A stretch of 36,282 nt of DNA from Thalassotalea sp. 42_200_T64 (GCA_002162925.1 MABC01000018.1:1-36282), one strand, 5' to 3'. Counted from the stretch's first letter, positions 25,547 to 35,320 are shown. Numbers and translations: made by a program. The notes: generated by a model not told the origin, from the sequence alone.

Positions 25547-25661
25547 ATTACGTTATTTCATTTTATTTTGCCGTTATCATTCTCTTATTGAGCATTTGAA
25601 TAAATGTATTTATCCATCCATACTCAGCATTAGCCGTTATCACTGAAAAGAAGGAATGATT

Positions 25662-25940
25662 ATGTCGTTAAATGAAAAAGATCTAGGAGTAATTACCGTG
25701 CTTCTTAAGCGATTTGAAACTGAACGATTGCCAAGGGCTCAAGCATTAAAAGCTAAGGTTGATAATGGTTACATACTCGATGGTGCGGATCTTAGCTATC
25801 TTGAATTGGTGTTAACAGACTCTCATCAAGTGTTGGGACTGATCAAAAAGCACCCAGAATTTGCAACTTTAGCAAAAGCAGCTATCATGATTTATGAAGA
25901 GATAATGAGTAAGTCACAACAAAATAGTCAGTCTCAGTAA
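25662..25940 (+). CDS. small conserved-looking helical protein, function unknown
   Basis: 92 residues from ATG at 25662, which lies six bases after AGGA; the ATG at 25656 is directly against the ribosome binding site and is less likely. The sequence is all-helical in appearance: a charged N-terminal helix (LGVITVLLKRFETERLPRAQALKAKVDNG), a turn (DGADLSYLE), then helices to about 85 and a Gln/Ser-rich tail. Soluble, no Cys, no signal. It resembles small proteins I have seen in Vibrio and Shewanella genomes, without assigned role. Located just after the tRNA-Asp array. Confidence 0.7.
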   Translation: MSLNEKDLGVITVLLKRFETERLPRAQALKAKVDNGYILDGADLSYLELVLTDSHQVLGLIKKHPEFATLAKAAIMIYEEIMSKSQQNSQSQ

Positions 25941-26159
25941 TCTTGATGCTGGGAAACATTAGCCAGTAGATTAGTTGCTATATATTTCAAAAAATATCAA
26001 TGAGTCGAACTAATTAATACTTAATTTGACAGTCTCCTCCGACACGTTTTCCTCATCGGGAAAGTAAAGTAAGTTATTTAAAAATGAGCTGCTGTTGTGA
26101 ACGCTAAGCGGAAATAATTGCTTTTATAGATAATAATAAAACTTCAAGGAAATAAGAGT

Positions 26160-26771
26160 ATGAGTATTAAACAGAGTGTTTTTTATGCTTCATTGGTTTT
26201 AGTTTCAAGTTGTTCGTCACAATATCAACTTGAAAATGAGATTGGCGACGTTCCACTTCAATTAAATTCTTGGAGTTACACTCCTAATCCTAGTGAAGAA
26301 TGCCCTCAAATTAACAACCTGTACCATTTATCTAGTGAATCCTTTAAATCGCAGAATGACCAATACTTGAATCTGGGTAATTCAGATATTAATTGGGTAA
26401 ACTTGATTAATCATTTAGACAAAGAAGCTAAGACCAGTAAGTTCTTACGAAGCAAAGATGAAAATTTAAATGGGGAGCTAAAAGTAGATCTATCTAAGCA
26501 GCAACTCCTGATTACCTATTATGGCAACGATAGTCAGCATAAGTATGTAGATAAATTAGATTTGAAAAAATTGGGGTTTAGCTGTTCTGGTGGCAAGCTA
26601 ATATATCCTATATATGATTTTTTCGGCGGAGGGGATGACAGCGCAATTAATGTAAAAGTATATAGGGAATTATTCGTATCTGATTCCAATCATCTTGTTT
26701 TGTATAGACAAACAAGGAACAGTAAAAACTCAGTACATACCTATCATATTTTTAAAGCCAGTAAATCATAA
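26160..26771 (+). CDS. putative lipoprotein, function unknown
   Basis: 203 residues, good AAGGA site 14 to 10 bases before ATG. The hydrophobic N-terminus ends in LVSSC, giving a lipobox-like signal with Cys18. The mature part has two more Cys (EECPQI around 44 and FSCSGG around 140), possibly a disulfide, and Gly/Asp-rich YDFFGGGDDS at 151-160. No domain recognised. The codon use (AT-rich, AGA/ATA codons) looks less adapted than the surrounding housekeeping genes, and it sits between a small unknown gene and a 435-bp gap, so recent acquisition is possible. Confidence 0.65.
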   Translation: MSIKQSVFYASLVLVSSCSSQYQLENEIGDVPLQLNSWSYTPNPSEECPQINNLYHLSSESFKSQNDQYLNLGNSDINWVNLINHLDKEAKTSKFLRSKDENLNGELKVDLSKQQLLITYYGNDSQHKYVDKLDLKKLGFSCSGGKLIYPIYDFFGGGDDSAINVKVYRELFVSDSNHLVLYRQTRNSKNSVHTYHIFKASKS

Positions 26772-27207
26772 ATTATGACGCAAAATTTACATTTAATTTT
26801 AAGCCATTCGGGCGTTGTCGCGTATTAACGGATGTGTACTATACTGATCGAGCGATTATCGTAAATTCGTCTTTATCTATCGTGTATTTAGTTAATATAA
26901 GAAGTGGCGAACTACTTAATAAGGAAGTGACAATTGAAACATATATTAGTGACAGATAAAAAAACATGGAAGTTTGTTGCGTGGAATTGTAGTGATGAAC
27001 CCAAGAAAGATTAATAGGGCAATTTTACAATACTTCTGCTTTAGTCGGCAATGTGGCATTTTCTGTGTACCATACATTATTAAGTTGAACGGATAGCCAG
27101 CTTAATAATATTCAAATTAGTACCTTCTTCTTGCCCTCAGGCTCAACTTTATTGAATTATTCACGTTCTCTCTTATAGTTAATGAGTAGAAGGAATTTGA
27201 GTGATTT
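26772..27207 (+). other. 435-bp gap with fragmentary open frames
   Basis: No convincing gene. A frame from about 26764 to TAA at 26956 encodes CRVLTDVYYTDRAIIVNS and further residues but lacks an early start with a ribosome binding site. A second frame starting TTG at about 26935, preceded by AAGGAAG, encodes only MKHILVTDKKTWKFVAWN plus eight residues. These overlap in different frames and may be the remains of one frameshifted small gene. The rest, 27020-27207, shows nothing recognisable. Confidence 0.35.
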
Positions 27208-27642
27208 ATGAACTATACGTTAGAGATAGATATTGATTTGCCTGTTCAACGTGTTATTGAATTGTTTGATGACAGTGAAAATATGAAACGTTGGCAACCT
27301 GATCTCATTAGCTTTGAGGCGATTAGTGGTGCTCCTGGGCAAGTAGGAGCGGAATCTAAATTGACTTATAAGATGGGTTCTAAAGAAGTAGTGATGACAG
27401 AAACCATCACCATAAGAGATTTACCTGAAAAATTTGCCGGAATTTATGAAACTGAAAACGTATGGAATTTGGTTGAAAACTCATTTATTGAGCTAGACAA
27501 CAATAAAACCCGCTGGATTTGTAAAAACCAATTTAAATGCACTGGTTTCGTTAAGCTTATGTCGATGCTTTTGCCTGGCATGTTTAAAAGCCAGTCGTGC
27601 AAGTATTTAACACAGTTTAAAATCTTTGCGGAAACACAATAG
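27208..27642 (+). CDS. SRPBCC (START-like) family protein
   Basis: 144 residues, one helix-grip domain. N-terminal strand MNYTLEIDIDLPVQRVIELFDDSENMKRWQPDL gives the typical start of the polyketide-cyclase/START fold: beta strand, then helix with a W-x-P motif. Central GAPGQVGAESKLTYKMG. Such proteins bind lipids or other hydrophobic ligands; the ligand here is unknown. Convergent with fadE. A role in lipid metabolism is a guess from fold only. Confidence 0.82.
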   Translation: MNYTLEIDIDLPVQRVIELFDDSENMKRWQPDLISFEAISGAPGQVGAESKLTYKMGSKEVVMTETITIRDLPEKFAGIYETENVWNLVENSFIELDNNKTRWICKNQFKCTGFVKLMSMLLPGMFKSQSCKYLTQFKIFAETQ

Positions 27643-27662
27643 TGTTTACCCGTAAATGGTAT

Positions 27663-27690
27663 AAAGCCGTAGCGGTTATGCTACGGCTTT
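27663..27690. terminator. bidirectional hairpin between SRPBCC gene and fadE
   Basis: AAAGCCGTAGC / GCTACGGCTTT, 11-bp perfect stem with GGTTAT loop; TTTT follows on the plus strand and TTTA-like bases on the minus. It lies 20 bases after the SRPBCC stop and 40 after the fadE stop. Confidence 0.8.
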
Positions 27691-27730
27691 TGGCGTAATA
27701 AACGGCGGTATTGGTTATATCGCCTCTTGC

Positions 27731-30199
27731 TTAAGCGGCTTTAATTTTGTTTTTCTCAGGCAAATTTGCCAGATGCTTTTCCTGGTTTGCGACTAAATCC
27801 ATCGGCTCAAAATCATCTACGTTAATTACGGCTTTACGCTGCTTTTCAGTAACGACAAGTAACTCGGCTTCTTCCGTTGTGATATAACCGTTTGCAAGGG
27901 CAGTATCGGCCAGTTGATCAAGGTTGATAATGGCGTGTCTTTTGCCGGCGGCTTTGTTGATTTTATCGATAACCTTCTCAGCTTTAATGATGTTTATTAA
28001 CGTCGCTTCTAACTGTCCAAATACGCTACCATCTGTTTGATTCAAATACTGGCCTTTGCCTAAACGGTCTCGACTCGCTGATGGGGTTTGTAAAATCATT
28101 GCTACTTTATGATCTAGTACATCACTTGGTTTTCTCATTGAGGTCCCAAATGGTAAAACCAGCAGTTTAAAGAGTTTCCCAATCAATCTGTTAGGGAAGT
28201 TATGAGTTAACTCTAATATTGCCTTTTCACATTTATATAAGCTGTCTTCAACGGCCCACATCATTAAGGCTTCGTCTTCTTTTATTCGACCTTCGTCGTT
28301 AAAACGTTTTAAGGTAGCGGATGTTAAATATAAATAGCTTAATACATCACCCAAACGGGCTGAAATTCGCTCACGGCGCTTTAAGTCGCCACCAAGAGAT
28401 GCCATAGACAAATCTGAAATTAATGCCAGGTTTGAACTAAAGCGCGTCATGATTTGATAATAACGATGGGTATTATCTTTAAATGGTGCTTTTACAAAAT
28501 GCGCTGCCGATAATGAGAACCAAATCGAGCGGATCATATTGGAAATAGTAAAGCCCATATGGCCGAATACGGCTTGATCAAAGTCTTCAACGGCTTGTTC
28601 AAAGTTTGGATTTGCCGCTGCTTCCAGCTCAGCCAGCACATAGGGATGACAGCGGATTGCTCCTTGGCCGTAAATAATCATGTTGCGGGTTAGAATGTTT
28701 GCCCCTTCAACCGTAATGGCAATGGGTGCTCCTTGGTAGCCTCTTGCCAGATAGTTTGCCGGGCCCATGCAAACCCCTTTACCGCCATGAATGTCCATAG
28801 CATCAATAATGCAGCTGCGCATTTTTTCGGTTAAATGGTATTTACAAATGGCGGAAACAACCGATGGCTTTTCACCTAGGTCTACCGCACCGGTAGACAT
28901 AGTCGTTACCGCATCCATTAGATAAGCGTTGCCACCAATGCGACCCAGAGCTTCTTCAACACCTTCCATTTTACCAATAGGCAGTTTGAATTGACGACGA
29001 ATATGGCTGTAAGCCCCTGTAGCTAAAGCTACCTGCTTGGTACCTCCGGCAGCATTTGAGGGCAGGGTGATTGCTCGGCCAACCGATAAACATTCAACCA
29101 GCATGCGCCAACCCTGGCCTGCCATGTCAGAACCTCCGATGATAAAATCAAGCGGTACAAAAATGTTTTCACCTTGAGTCGGGCCATTTTGAAACGGTAC
29201 GTTCAAAGGGAAATGTCTACGACCCGCTATCACCCCTTCAATATCGGTAGGGATCAAGGCGCAAGTGATGCCTAAATCGCTCTCTTCACCAATTAAATTA
29301 TCCGGATCATAAAGTTTGAATGCCAAACCTAAAATAGTAGCAATCGGCGCCAGAGTGATGTAACGCTTATTCCAGGTTAAGCGCATGCCCAGCACTTCTT
29401 TGCCGTCAAATTCGCCTTTACAAACAATACCAAAATCAGGAATTGCACCCGCATCAGAGCCCGCTTCTGGGCTAGTTAAGGCAAAACAAGGGATTTCTTC
29501 CCCCGTAGCTAATCGTGGCAGGTAATGGTTTTGTTGCTCTTTGGTGCCGTAGTGTTGCAATAGTTCACCTGGACCTAAAGAATTGGGCACGCCAACGGTA
29601 CTGGCCAGCACAATAGAAGCACCACTGAGTTTTTGTAATACTCGAGATTGTGCATAGGCACTAAACTCCAAACCGCCGTATTGTTTTTTGATGATCATCG
29701 CAAAAAACTTATTGTCTTTTAAGTACTGCCAGACTTCGGGGGATAAATCGGCTATTTCGTGAGTCGTTTCCCAGTCATCACATAAACGGCACACTTCTTC
29801 CACCGGGCCATCGAGAAACTCTTGCTCCTCAAGAGTTAACCTTGGTTGTGGAAATTTATGCAGTTTGTCCCAGTTAGGATCGCCTTTAAATAGCTCTGCT
29901 TCAAACCAGGTAGTGCCGGCATTAAGTGCGTCTTTTTCGGTGCCAGACATTTCGGGCATGATCTTTTGAAAAGCTTTTAATAGCTTAGAGCTAATTAATT
30001 GCTGGCGTAAACTTCGAACATTGAGAGGTAAGGCCACAGCAACAAACACTATCCAGGCTAATGAACCAACAAAATTTAAGATATTGCCAATAAACAACAT
30101 AATAGCAAACGCAAGGGTAAATACCCCTAAAGAAGCTCTGCTGTAGGCTAAACAACTAGTAATGATAAGGGCTATGGATAAGCCAATTAAAAATTCCAC
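27731..30199 (-). CDS. fadE: FadE, acyl-CoA dehydrogenase
   Basis: 822 residues from a GTG with AAAGG upstream; E. coli FadE has 814. Two N-terminal membrane segments (about 3-22 and 28-60) anchor it to the inner membrane. Then comes the acyl-CoA dehydrogenase core: [12 protein letters not shown] around 236-247 for FAD/substrate binding, [11 protein letters not shown], and [12 protein letters not shown]...[17 protein letters not shown] around 465-505. A long C-terminal DUF1974-type extension follows (about 520-800). It performs the first oxidation step of fatty-acid beta-oxidation. A FadR-like operator overlaps its predicted start site. Confidence 0.97.
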   Translation of the reverse strand: MEFLIGLSIALIITSCLAYSRASLGVFTLAFAIMLFIGNILNFVGSLAWIVFVAVALPLNVRSLRQQLISSKLLKAFQKIMPEMSGTEKDALNAGTTWFEAELFKGDPNWDKLHKFPQPRLTLEEQEFLDGPVEEVCRLCDDWETTHEIADLSPEVWQYLKDNKFFAMIIKKQYGGLEFSAYAQSRVLQKLSGASIVLASTVGVPNSLGPGELLQHYGTKEQQNHYLPRLATGEEIPCFALTSPEAGSDAGAIPDFGIVCKGEFDGKEVLGMRLTWNKRYITLAPIATILGLAFKLYDPDNLIGEESDLGITCALIPTDIEGVIAGRRHFPLNVPFQNGPTQGENIFVPLDFIIGGSDMAGQGWRMLVECLSVGRAITLPSNAAGGTKQVALATGAYSHIRRQFKLPIGKMEGVEEALGRIGGNAYLMDAVTTMSTGAVDLGEKPSVVSAICKYHLTEKMRSCIIDAMDIHGGKGVCMGPANYLARGYQGAPIAITVEGANILTRNMIIYGQGAIRCHPYVLAELEAAANPNFEQAVEDFDQAVFGHMGFTISNMIRSIWFSLSAAHFVKAPFKDNTHRYYQIMTRFSSNLALISDLSMASLGGDLKRRERISARLGDVLSYLYLTSATLKRFNDEGRIKEDEALMMWAVEDSLYKCEKAILELTHNFPNRLIGKLFKLLVLPFGTSMRKPSDVLDHKVAMILQTPSASRDRLGKGQYLNQTDGSVFGQLEATLINIIKAEKVIDKINKAAGKRHAIINLDQLADTALANGYITTEEAELLVVTEKQRKAVINVDDFEPMDLVANQEKHLANLPEKNKIKAA

Positions 30200-30217
30200 A
30201 TTAATTCCTTTATAAAT

Positions 30218-30234
30218 AAGAGGTCAGACCACTA
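30218..30234 (-). promoter_or_regulatory. FadR-like operator upstream of fadE
   Basis: AAGAGGTCAGACCACTA contains the perfect palindrome GGTC-A-GACC, the core of the known FadR operator (..TGGTCnGACC..). It lies 19-35 bases upstream of the fadE start and covers the transcription start predicted from the promoter at 30240-30268. Repression of fad genes by FadR at such sites is established in enterobacteria and vibrios; for this organism it is inferred. Confidence 0.6.
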
Positions 30235-30239
30235 TTTTA

Positions 30240-30268
30240 AGCATAATAACATTTTGTTAAAAATTCAA
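30240..30268 (-). promoter_or_regulatory. fadE promoter
   Basis: Read on the minus strand, TTGAAT (30268-30263) and TATGCT (30245-30240) are separated by exactly 17 bases. Transcription would start near 30233, within the FadR-like palindrome. Confidence 0.6.
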
Positions 30269-30407
30269 ATAAAATGTAGCAATAACTATAATTCACCCTG
30301 TCAGTTATTCGAATAAACTGAAATAATGACTAATACTTGAAATGAGCTAAACGCTAATACTGAAAATAGCGTGAGGGCTAGTCGAAACATACTGATAGGA
30401 ACAGCGC

Positions 30408-31196
30408 ATGTGCGAATTATTGGCGATGAGTGCCAATGTACCAACGGATATTTGTTTTAGTTTTGCCGGTTTAATGCAGCGGGGTGGCAATACCGGACCG
30501 CACCGAGATGGTTGGGGGATTACTTTTTACGAAGGCAAAGGCTGTAGAACCTTTAAAGATCCACAACCGAGTTTCGATTCTGAAATTGCTCGGTTGGTGA
30601 GTAACTACCCGATCAAAAGCGAAGCCGTGGTGTGCCATATTCGTCAGGCAAATGCCGGTGCGGTGAATTTAGAAAACACCCATCCATTTTCTCGAGAGCT
30701 ATGGGGGCGAAATTTTACCTATGCTCATAATGGCCAGTTAGCAAATTATCAAGACATTCTTAAAACTCATAAATTATTATCTGTTGGTTGTACTGACAGT
30801 GAACAGGCATTTGTCTGGATTTTAGAGCAGCTGCGGGTAAAGTTTGGTGATAGCCGGCCAGAGCAAGAACCACTGTTTAAGTTTTTGGCAAGTTTGTGTA
30901 ATTTGATTGATCCGCTTGGGGTGTTTAATTTGATTTTGAGTGATGGTGAATTTATTTTCGCCTATTGCTCGAATAATTTGCACTGGATCACCCGGCGTGC
31001 ACCATTTGGCCCAGCCAAGTTAATTGATACCGATGTTGCCATTGATTTTAAAAAAGAGACTACGGAAAATGATGTGGTAACGGTAATCGCCACGCAACCA
31101 CTAACGGCGGATGAAACCTGGAATAAATTAAAAGCGGGTGATTGGTTAGCGTTTGTTAAGGGCGAAATTGCCTATCGCGGCACTAGGGTCTCTTAA
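30408..31196 (+). CDS. yafJ: class II glutamine amidotransferase (YafJ-like)
   Basis: 262 residues. The catalytic Cys is residue 2 (MCELLAMSAN), exposed after Met removal. Typical Ntn-type motifs: HRDGWGITFY at 32-41, CHIRQANAGAV around 77-87 and AHNGQLANY around 106-114. No synthetase or sugar-isomerase domain follows, so the amide acceptor is unknown. E. coli has yafJ in the fadE neighbourhood too, so the linkage is old. Divergent from fadE. Confidence 0.9.
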   Translation: MCELLAMSANVPTDICFSFAGLMQRGGNTGPHRDGWGITFYEGKGCRTFKDPQPSFDSEIARLVSNYPIKSEAVVCHIRQANAGAVNLENTHPFSRELWGRNFTYAHNGQLANYQDILKTHKLLSVGCTDSEQAFVWILEQLRVKFGDSRPEQEPLFKFLASLCNLIDPLGVFNLILSDGEFIFAYCSNNLHWITRRAPFGPAKLIDTDVAIDFKKETTENDVVTVIATQPLTADETWNKLKAGDWLAFVKGEIAYRGTRVS

Positions 31197-31223
31197 TTTT
31201 AATATTGATGCAGTCTAAAAGTA

Positions 31224-31997
31224 TTAATTCTTGTTAGTTTCTTCGGAATTGGCGATAGCCGCTTTTTTGACATCCGGGTCAACCGAAACCAGCTCTGCTT
31301 GAAACTGTTGAAAACTGCTTTCTATTTGGTGAAGTTTCACCATCATGTAATTAAGCTCAGGGGCAAACCAGGCATAAGTGACTCGTTTAGAGCCTGGTTT
31401 TTTACGCTTCAATTTAACCGTATCTAACACCCCGTAAGGTAATAGCAGTTCTTCTGTGCCTAAGTATTCGTAGTGATAGCTGCTCACTTTACCTGAACTA
31501 CTTAACGCTTTGAAATTGAAGTCTTTCTTTTTATTGATTAAATTTATGCGAGATTGCAGGTGATAACTCAGTTTACTTTGTAAGCCATCTACCCATTCAC
31601 CTTTCATCGGTTTGTTGTTCTTTTTTACGTTGTATGCGGTTTTATTGTCAGCATCAAACTGCCATTCATAAAACTTGTCTTTACCGGTGCCTTCTCTGTC
31701 TGACTTATAAGTTAGCGGAATAACCTGGCCATTGACAATTTTGTTGGTGGTTATTTCACGGCGATGATCAGAAAATATCAGCCACTCAATATCGGTTTTA
31801 TAATTGAAATCGAAACTGCCATCGGGAAGGTTTTTTAATGTTCTAACCGCTTTGCCAACAATGTCGCCATCGTGGACAATATTGTATTTCGCGGTAAAGT
31901 CGTCGATGTGGCTGACCATTTCATTGGCAACTGCCGCTTGAGAAAAGTAGGAAAGGCCGAGGCCAATAATAACAGGAGATAATAACTTACTGCGCAT
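31224..31997 (-). CDS. DUF3108 family periplasmic protein
   Basis: 257 residues. Signal peptide cleaved near AVANE (residue 25). DUF3108 domain covers most of the rest, with FTAKYNIVHDGDIVGKAVRTL near the start and LPYGVLDTVKLKRK in the last third. All-beta in appearance; function unknown. It follows purN on the same strand after 118 bases. Convergent with the yafJ-like gene with 27 bases between. Confidence 0.85.
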   Translation of the reverse strand: MRSKLLSPVIIGLGLSYFSQAAVANEMVSHIDDFTAKYNIVHDGDIVGKAVRTLKNLPDGSFDFNYKTDIEWLIFSDHRREITTNKIVNGQVIPLTYKSDREGTGKDKFYEWQFDADNKTAYNVKKNNKPMKGEWVDGLQSKLSYHLQSRINLINKKKDFNFKALSSSGKVSSYHYEYLGTEELLLPYGVLDTVKLKRKKPGSKRVTYAWFAPELNYMMVKLHQIESSFQQFQAELVSVDPDVKKAAIANSEETNKN

Positions 31998-32115
31998 AGT
32001 GTTCCTTAGAATTAACTCTTTATTAAAGCTAAGCCTTTGTTAGACTTAGCTAAAAGTTGGAGTATGGTAACAGTGAGTTAGTTCAAAAAATATTCTTAGA
32101 GGATTGCAAATACTG

Positions 32116-32766
32116 TTAATCTTCGCTGGCATAGCCATTTTCAGGTAATGCATTACCATCAAGTTTGGCACAACCTGCAGACATTGCTAAGCGAGATTGG
32201 CAAAACCATTTCGCTACTAAAGGATAGATACGGTGTTCTTGTTCATGCACACGTGAGGCCAGATCATCGGCACTGTCATTTTCAAATACAGGTACTTTCG
32301 CTTGGAGAATGACCGGGCCACCATCGAGCTCTTCAGTGACAAAGTGTACGCTAACCCCATGTTCTTTATCACCAGCATCAATGGCACGCTGATGCGTATT
32401 CAGGCCTTGATATTTAGGCAATAGCGAAGGGTGGATGTTAAGTAACTTGCCTTGAAAATGTTGCACAAAGCCTGCGGTTAATATGCGCATAAAACCGGCA
32501 AGAATAACCAAGTCAGGTTGAAATGTGTCTATATTAGCAATAAGCTCAGCGTCATAGGCTTCACGCGAGTCAAACTCTTTATGCGACAACACACAGGTAG
32601 AAATATTAGCGTTTTGCGCGCGGGTTAAACCATAAACATCAGCTTTGTTTGATACCACACCAACCACATCACCATCTATGTATTGGTTCTTGCAAGCATC
32701 AATGATTGCCTGCAAGTTAGTACCACTACCCGAGATAAGAACAACAATTCTTTTCTGGGCTGTCAT
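32116..32766 (-). CDS. purN: phosphoribosylglycinamide formyltransferase
   Basis: 216 residues. Phosphate loop ISGSGTNLQ at 11-19, catalytic triad in place: N110, H112 (NIHPSLLPKYQG) and D148 (DGGP). Transfers the formyl group from 10-formyl-THF to GAR, step three of purine synthesis. One base separates the purM stop from this ATG (TAA-A-ATG), so the pair is co-translated. The C-terminal 20 residues (GNALPENGYASED) extend past the usual domain end. Confidence 0.97.
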   Translation of the reverse strand: MTAQKRIVVLISGSGTNLQAIIDACKNQYIDGDVVGVVSNKADVYGLTRAQNANISTCVLSHKEFDSREAYDAELIANIDTFQPDLVILAGFMRILTAGFVQHFQGKLLNIHPSLLPKYQGLNTHQRAIDAGDKEHGVSVHFVTEELDGGPVILQAKVPVFENDSADDLASRVHEQEHRIYPLVAKWFCQSRLAMSAGCAKLDGNALPENGYASED

Positions 32767-32767
32767 T

Positions 32768-33808
32768 TTAGTTAATTACCACTTGTTCTTCGGTGTCATT
32801 TGCTGCTTGAATTTCACCAATGTGCCAGGCGTTTTCGCCATGAGCGGTTAAAATTTCAATACTTTGTTCAACTTTGTCGCTTGGTACTACGATGATCATA
32901 CCAACACCACAGTTAAAAGTACGGTACATCTCATGCGTAGTGATGTTACCTTTTTCTTGTAACCAGTTAAAAATTTCAGGCCACTGCCAACTGCTGCCAT
33001 CCACCACCGCTTTGGTATTTTTTGGCAATACTCGTGGAATGTTTTCCCAGAAGCCACCACCGGTGATGTGAGAAAGGGCATTCGCTTTCACCTCTTTCAG
33101 CATGGCTAACGTTGATTTAACATAAATCTTTGTTGGCTCAAGTAAATGATCTGCAATGCTTCTATCACCTAACATTTCACTGGTGTCAGTGTTGTTAACT
33201 TCTAGTACTTTACGGATTAATGAGAAACCATTTGAGTGTGGACCAGAAGAGCCAAGGGCAATTAATTGATCGCCGGCTGCAACATTATCACCAGTAATTA
33301 ATTCAGATTTTTCTGCGATTCCGGTACAAAAACCAGCGATATCGTAGTCTCCAGGATGGTACATGCCTGGCATTTCTGCCGTTTCGCCGCCAACCAGGGC
33401 ACAGCCAGATTGAATACAGCCTTCAGCGATACCTTTCACAACGTCAGATGCTACGTTAACATCGAGTTTTGCCGTGGCATAATAATCAAGGAAGTATAAT
33501 GGCTCAGCACCTAGTACCAATAAATCGTTTACACACATAGCAACCAAATCGATACCAACGGTATCGTGTCTTTTTAAATCGATTGCTAAACGTAATTTGG
33601 TACCTACACCGTCAGTGCCCGAAATAAGCACTGGCTCTTTATAACCCGCTGGAATTTGGCAAATTGCGCCAAAACCACCAATGCCACCCATCACTTCTGG
33701 ACGAGTCGTGCTTTTTACTGCGCCTTTGATGTTTTCAACCAAGGCATTTCCAGCATCAATATCAACACCTGCGTCTTTATAGCTTAAAGATTGTTTTTGC
33801 TCGCTCAC
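32768..33808 (-). CDS. purM: phosphoribosylaminoimidazole (AIR) synthetase
   Basis: 346 residues from a GTG. PurM/SelD-superfamily ATPase: N-terminal [26 protein letters not shown] around 65-76, [26 protein letters not shown] around 84-110 and [11 protein letters not shown] around 138-148. Closes the imidazole ring of FGAM using ATP, step five of purine synthesis. First gene of the purM-purN pair. No PurR-type box is visible upstream; palindromic element 3 occupies that gap. Confidence 0.98.
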   Translation of the reverse strand: MSEQKQSLSYKDAGVDIDAGNALVENIKGAVKSTTRPEVMGGIGGFGAICQIPAGYKEPVLISGTDGVGTKLRLAIDLKRHDTVGIDLVAMCVNDLLVLGAEPLYFLDYYATAKLDVNVASDVVKGIAEGCIQSGCALVGGETAEMPGMYHPGDYDIAGFCTGIAEKSELITGDNVAAGDQLIALGSSGPHSNGFSLIRKVLEVNNTDTSEMLGDRSIADHLLEPTKIYVKSTLAMLKEVKANALSHITGGGFWENIPRVLPKNTKAVVDGSSWQWPEIFNWLQEKGNITTHEMYRTFNCGVGMIIVVPSDKVEQSIEILTAHGENAWHIGEIQAANDTEEQVVIN

Positions 33809-33856
33809 TTCGAACCCTTAACATGTAGTATGTAAATTAGAATATTTAAAAATGTT

Positions 33857-34121
33857 ATACCCGTTTCCATCCAGAGTGTAGGATTTCAGTGGGATTTAAA
33901 AACGATTTAGGCAAGGCATTAATTTTAAATAATGGTTCTTCCATTGTTAAACTTAATAACGCTGCATAAATCGTTTTTAAACCCATCGAAGAAGCGCTTG
34001 AGCGTTCCTACTACGTCGTTGCCGCTATTTGTAAGGGAATAACCAGTACTGTATAGCTGCGCCTTGTATTAGAATCGCTCAAGCACTCTGAAACCTGCAT
34101 CCTGAATCGAAACGGCGATAC
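33857..34121. repeat. nested palindromic element 3 (MITE-like), about 265 bp
   Basis: Between divergent purM and DUF2066. Terminal inverted repeats: left 33857-33889 (ATACCCGTTTCCATCCAGAG...) and right 34088-34121, whose reverse complement begins GTATCGCCGTTTCGATTCAG and ends ..GGTTTCAG. Inside are a second pair (GATTTAAAAACGATTTA at 33893 / TAAATCGTTTTTAAA at 33967), a central AATAATGG-TTCT-TCCATTGTT hairpin and a third pair GCGCTTGAGCG / CGCTCAAGCAC. The inner GATTTAGGCAAGGCATT...TTAATAACGCTGCATAAA resembles element 1. Confidence 0.75.
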
Positions 34122-34214
34122 ATATTCTACCAGTGCTGACAGAGATATAAAATCTTTGTGAGAAAATAATTTATTTCTTGGTTAAATTGTTAATCTTTAT
34201 GATAATATTTGCCT

Positions 34215-35318
34215 ATGAATTTAAGAGAAATATTGCCAAAATCAACAGTTAGCTTGTTTATTGCGCTAATTGCTGTCTTTTTCCCCGTGCATGCGGTTGA
34301 AGTTAGCGATTTATACCAAGCTGAAGTTGTTGTTGAAGTCACATCTTCCGGAAAACAGAAAGCCGCTAAACTTGCCTTTAAAAAAGTGCTGGTGAGTTTG
34401 TCTGGCGAAAAATTTGTAAATTCAAATAAACAAATTAAAACGGCTTTAGCAAAACCCAACAATTATTTAAGCCAGTTTCGATATAGCCAAAAAAACGGCA
34501 ACACGTTTTTGTTGGCCAGTTTTGAAGAAAATAAAGTCAATAAATTATTACAAGACAGCAATGCCAGTATCTGGGGCAAACATAGACCGTTAATCACAGT
34601 TTGGACAATAGATGAACAAGGTTTAGAGCGAAAAATTATTGATGACTCATCGTTAACCGTAAAACAAACCATAACGTCTTCGGCGCGTGAAAGAGGCTTG
34701 CCAGTCAATTTTCCGTTGATGGATTTAACCGATACCATGCAGGTATCAAAAAGTGATATCTGGGGCCGATTTCAAGACCGCTTACTCAATGCGTCAAGCC
34801 GCTATTTAGCGGAGGCGGTGTTGATTATAAGAATATCAAACTCAACCCTGATTGAGGAGCCTGACATTGTTATGTGTGGGCGAGTGTGTAAACAACCACT
34901 GTTTGTTGCCGATTGGCAGCTGCTGCAAAATGGTATGGTTTTGCAAAATAAAATCTCAGCGGATGATAAAGATAAATTATTAACCACCCTTATCCATAAT
35001 GTGGCTGAACAGCTACATCAGCAAAACTCTTATGTATTTAGTAATGGTAAGAAAACCTATTTGGATATTGAGATAGCCAATGTTACCTCAATGCATGACT
35101 TTGTTGGTGTGAGTGAGTTTTTAACTAATTTAACTTTAGTGTCAGAAGTTAAACTGATTAACGTGGCGGGTGAAAAAATGTTGTTCCAGTTAAACATTCT
35201 TGCCGATGAAAATGCCATTATGCAATCGTTGAAACTTGAAAATAGTTTAGTTGAAAATATCGACCCATTGGCTCAGATGGCTGAAGATAAACAACTTAGT
35301 TTTTTTTGGAAGGGTTAA
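34215..35318 (+). CDS. DUF2066 family exported protein
   Basis: 367 residues from ATG at 34215; a TTG six bases upstream is less likely. Signal peptide to about residue 25 (FIALIAVFFPVHAVEV). Contains the DUF2066 pattern: LYQAEVVVEVTSSGKQKAAKLAFKKVLVSLSG at 29-60, then YRYSQKNGNTFLLASFEENKVNKLL, W-G-KHRPLITVW and Cys pair VMCGRVCKQP around 216-225. Function unknown. Adjacent to hda (its stop precedes the hda TTG by two bases), an arrangement I recall as common in Alteromonadales and Vibrionales. Confidence 0.85.
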   Translation: MNLREILPKSTVSLFIALIAVFFPVHAVEVSDLYQAEVVVEVTSSGKQKAAKLAFKKVLVSLSGEKFVNSNKQIKTALAKPNNYLSQFRYSQKNGNTFLLASFEENKVNKLLQDSNASIWGKHRPLITVWTIDEQGLERKIIDDSSLTVKQTITSSARERGLPVNFPLMDLTDTMQVSKSDIWGRFQDRLLNASSRYLAEAVLIIRISNSTLIEEPDIVMCGRVCKQPLFVADWQLLQNGMVLQNKISADDKDKLLTTLIHNVAEQLHQQNSYVFSNGKKTYLDIEIANVTSMHDFVGVSEFLTNLTLVSEVKLINVAGEKMLFQLNILADENAIMQSLKLENSLVENIDPLAQMAEDKQLSFFWKG

Positions 35319-35320
35319 TA

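Noticed and set aside
31224..31997. Toxin-antitoxin or defence role for DUF3108 and neighbouring unknown genes
   Set aside because: The gene is part of the conserved purMN neighbourhood and has a signal peptide; nothing supports a defence function.
33809..33856. PurR operator before purM
   Set aside because: I looked for an ACGCAAACGTTTGCGT-type palindrome upstream of purM and saw none.
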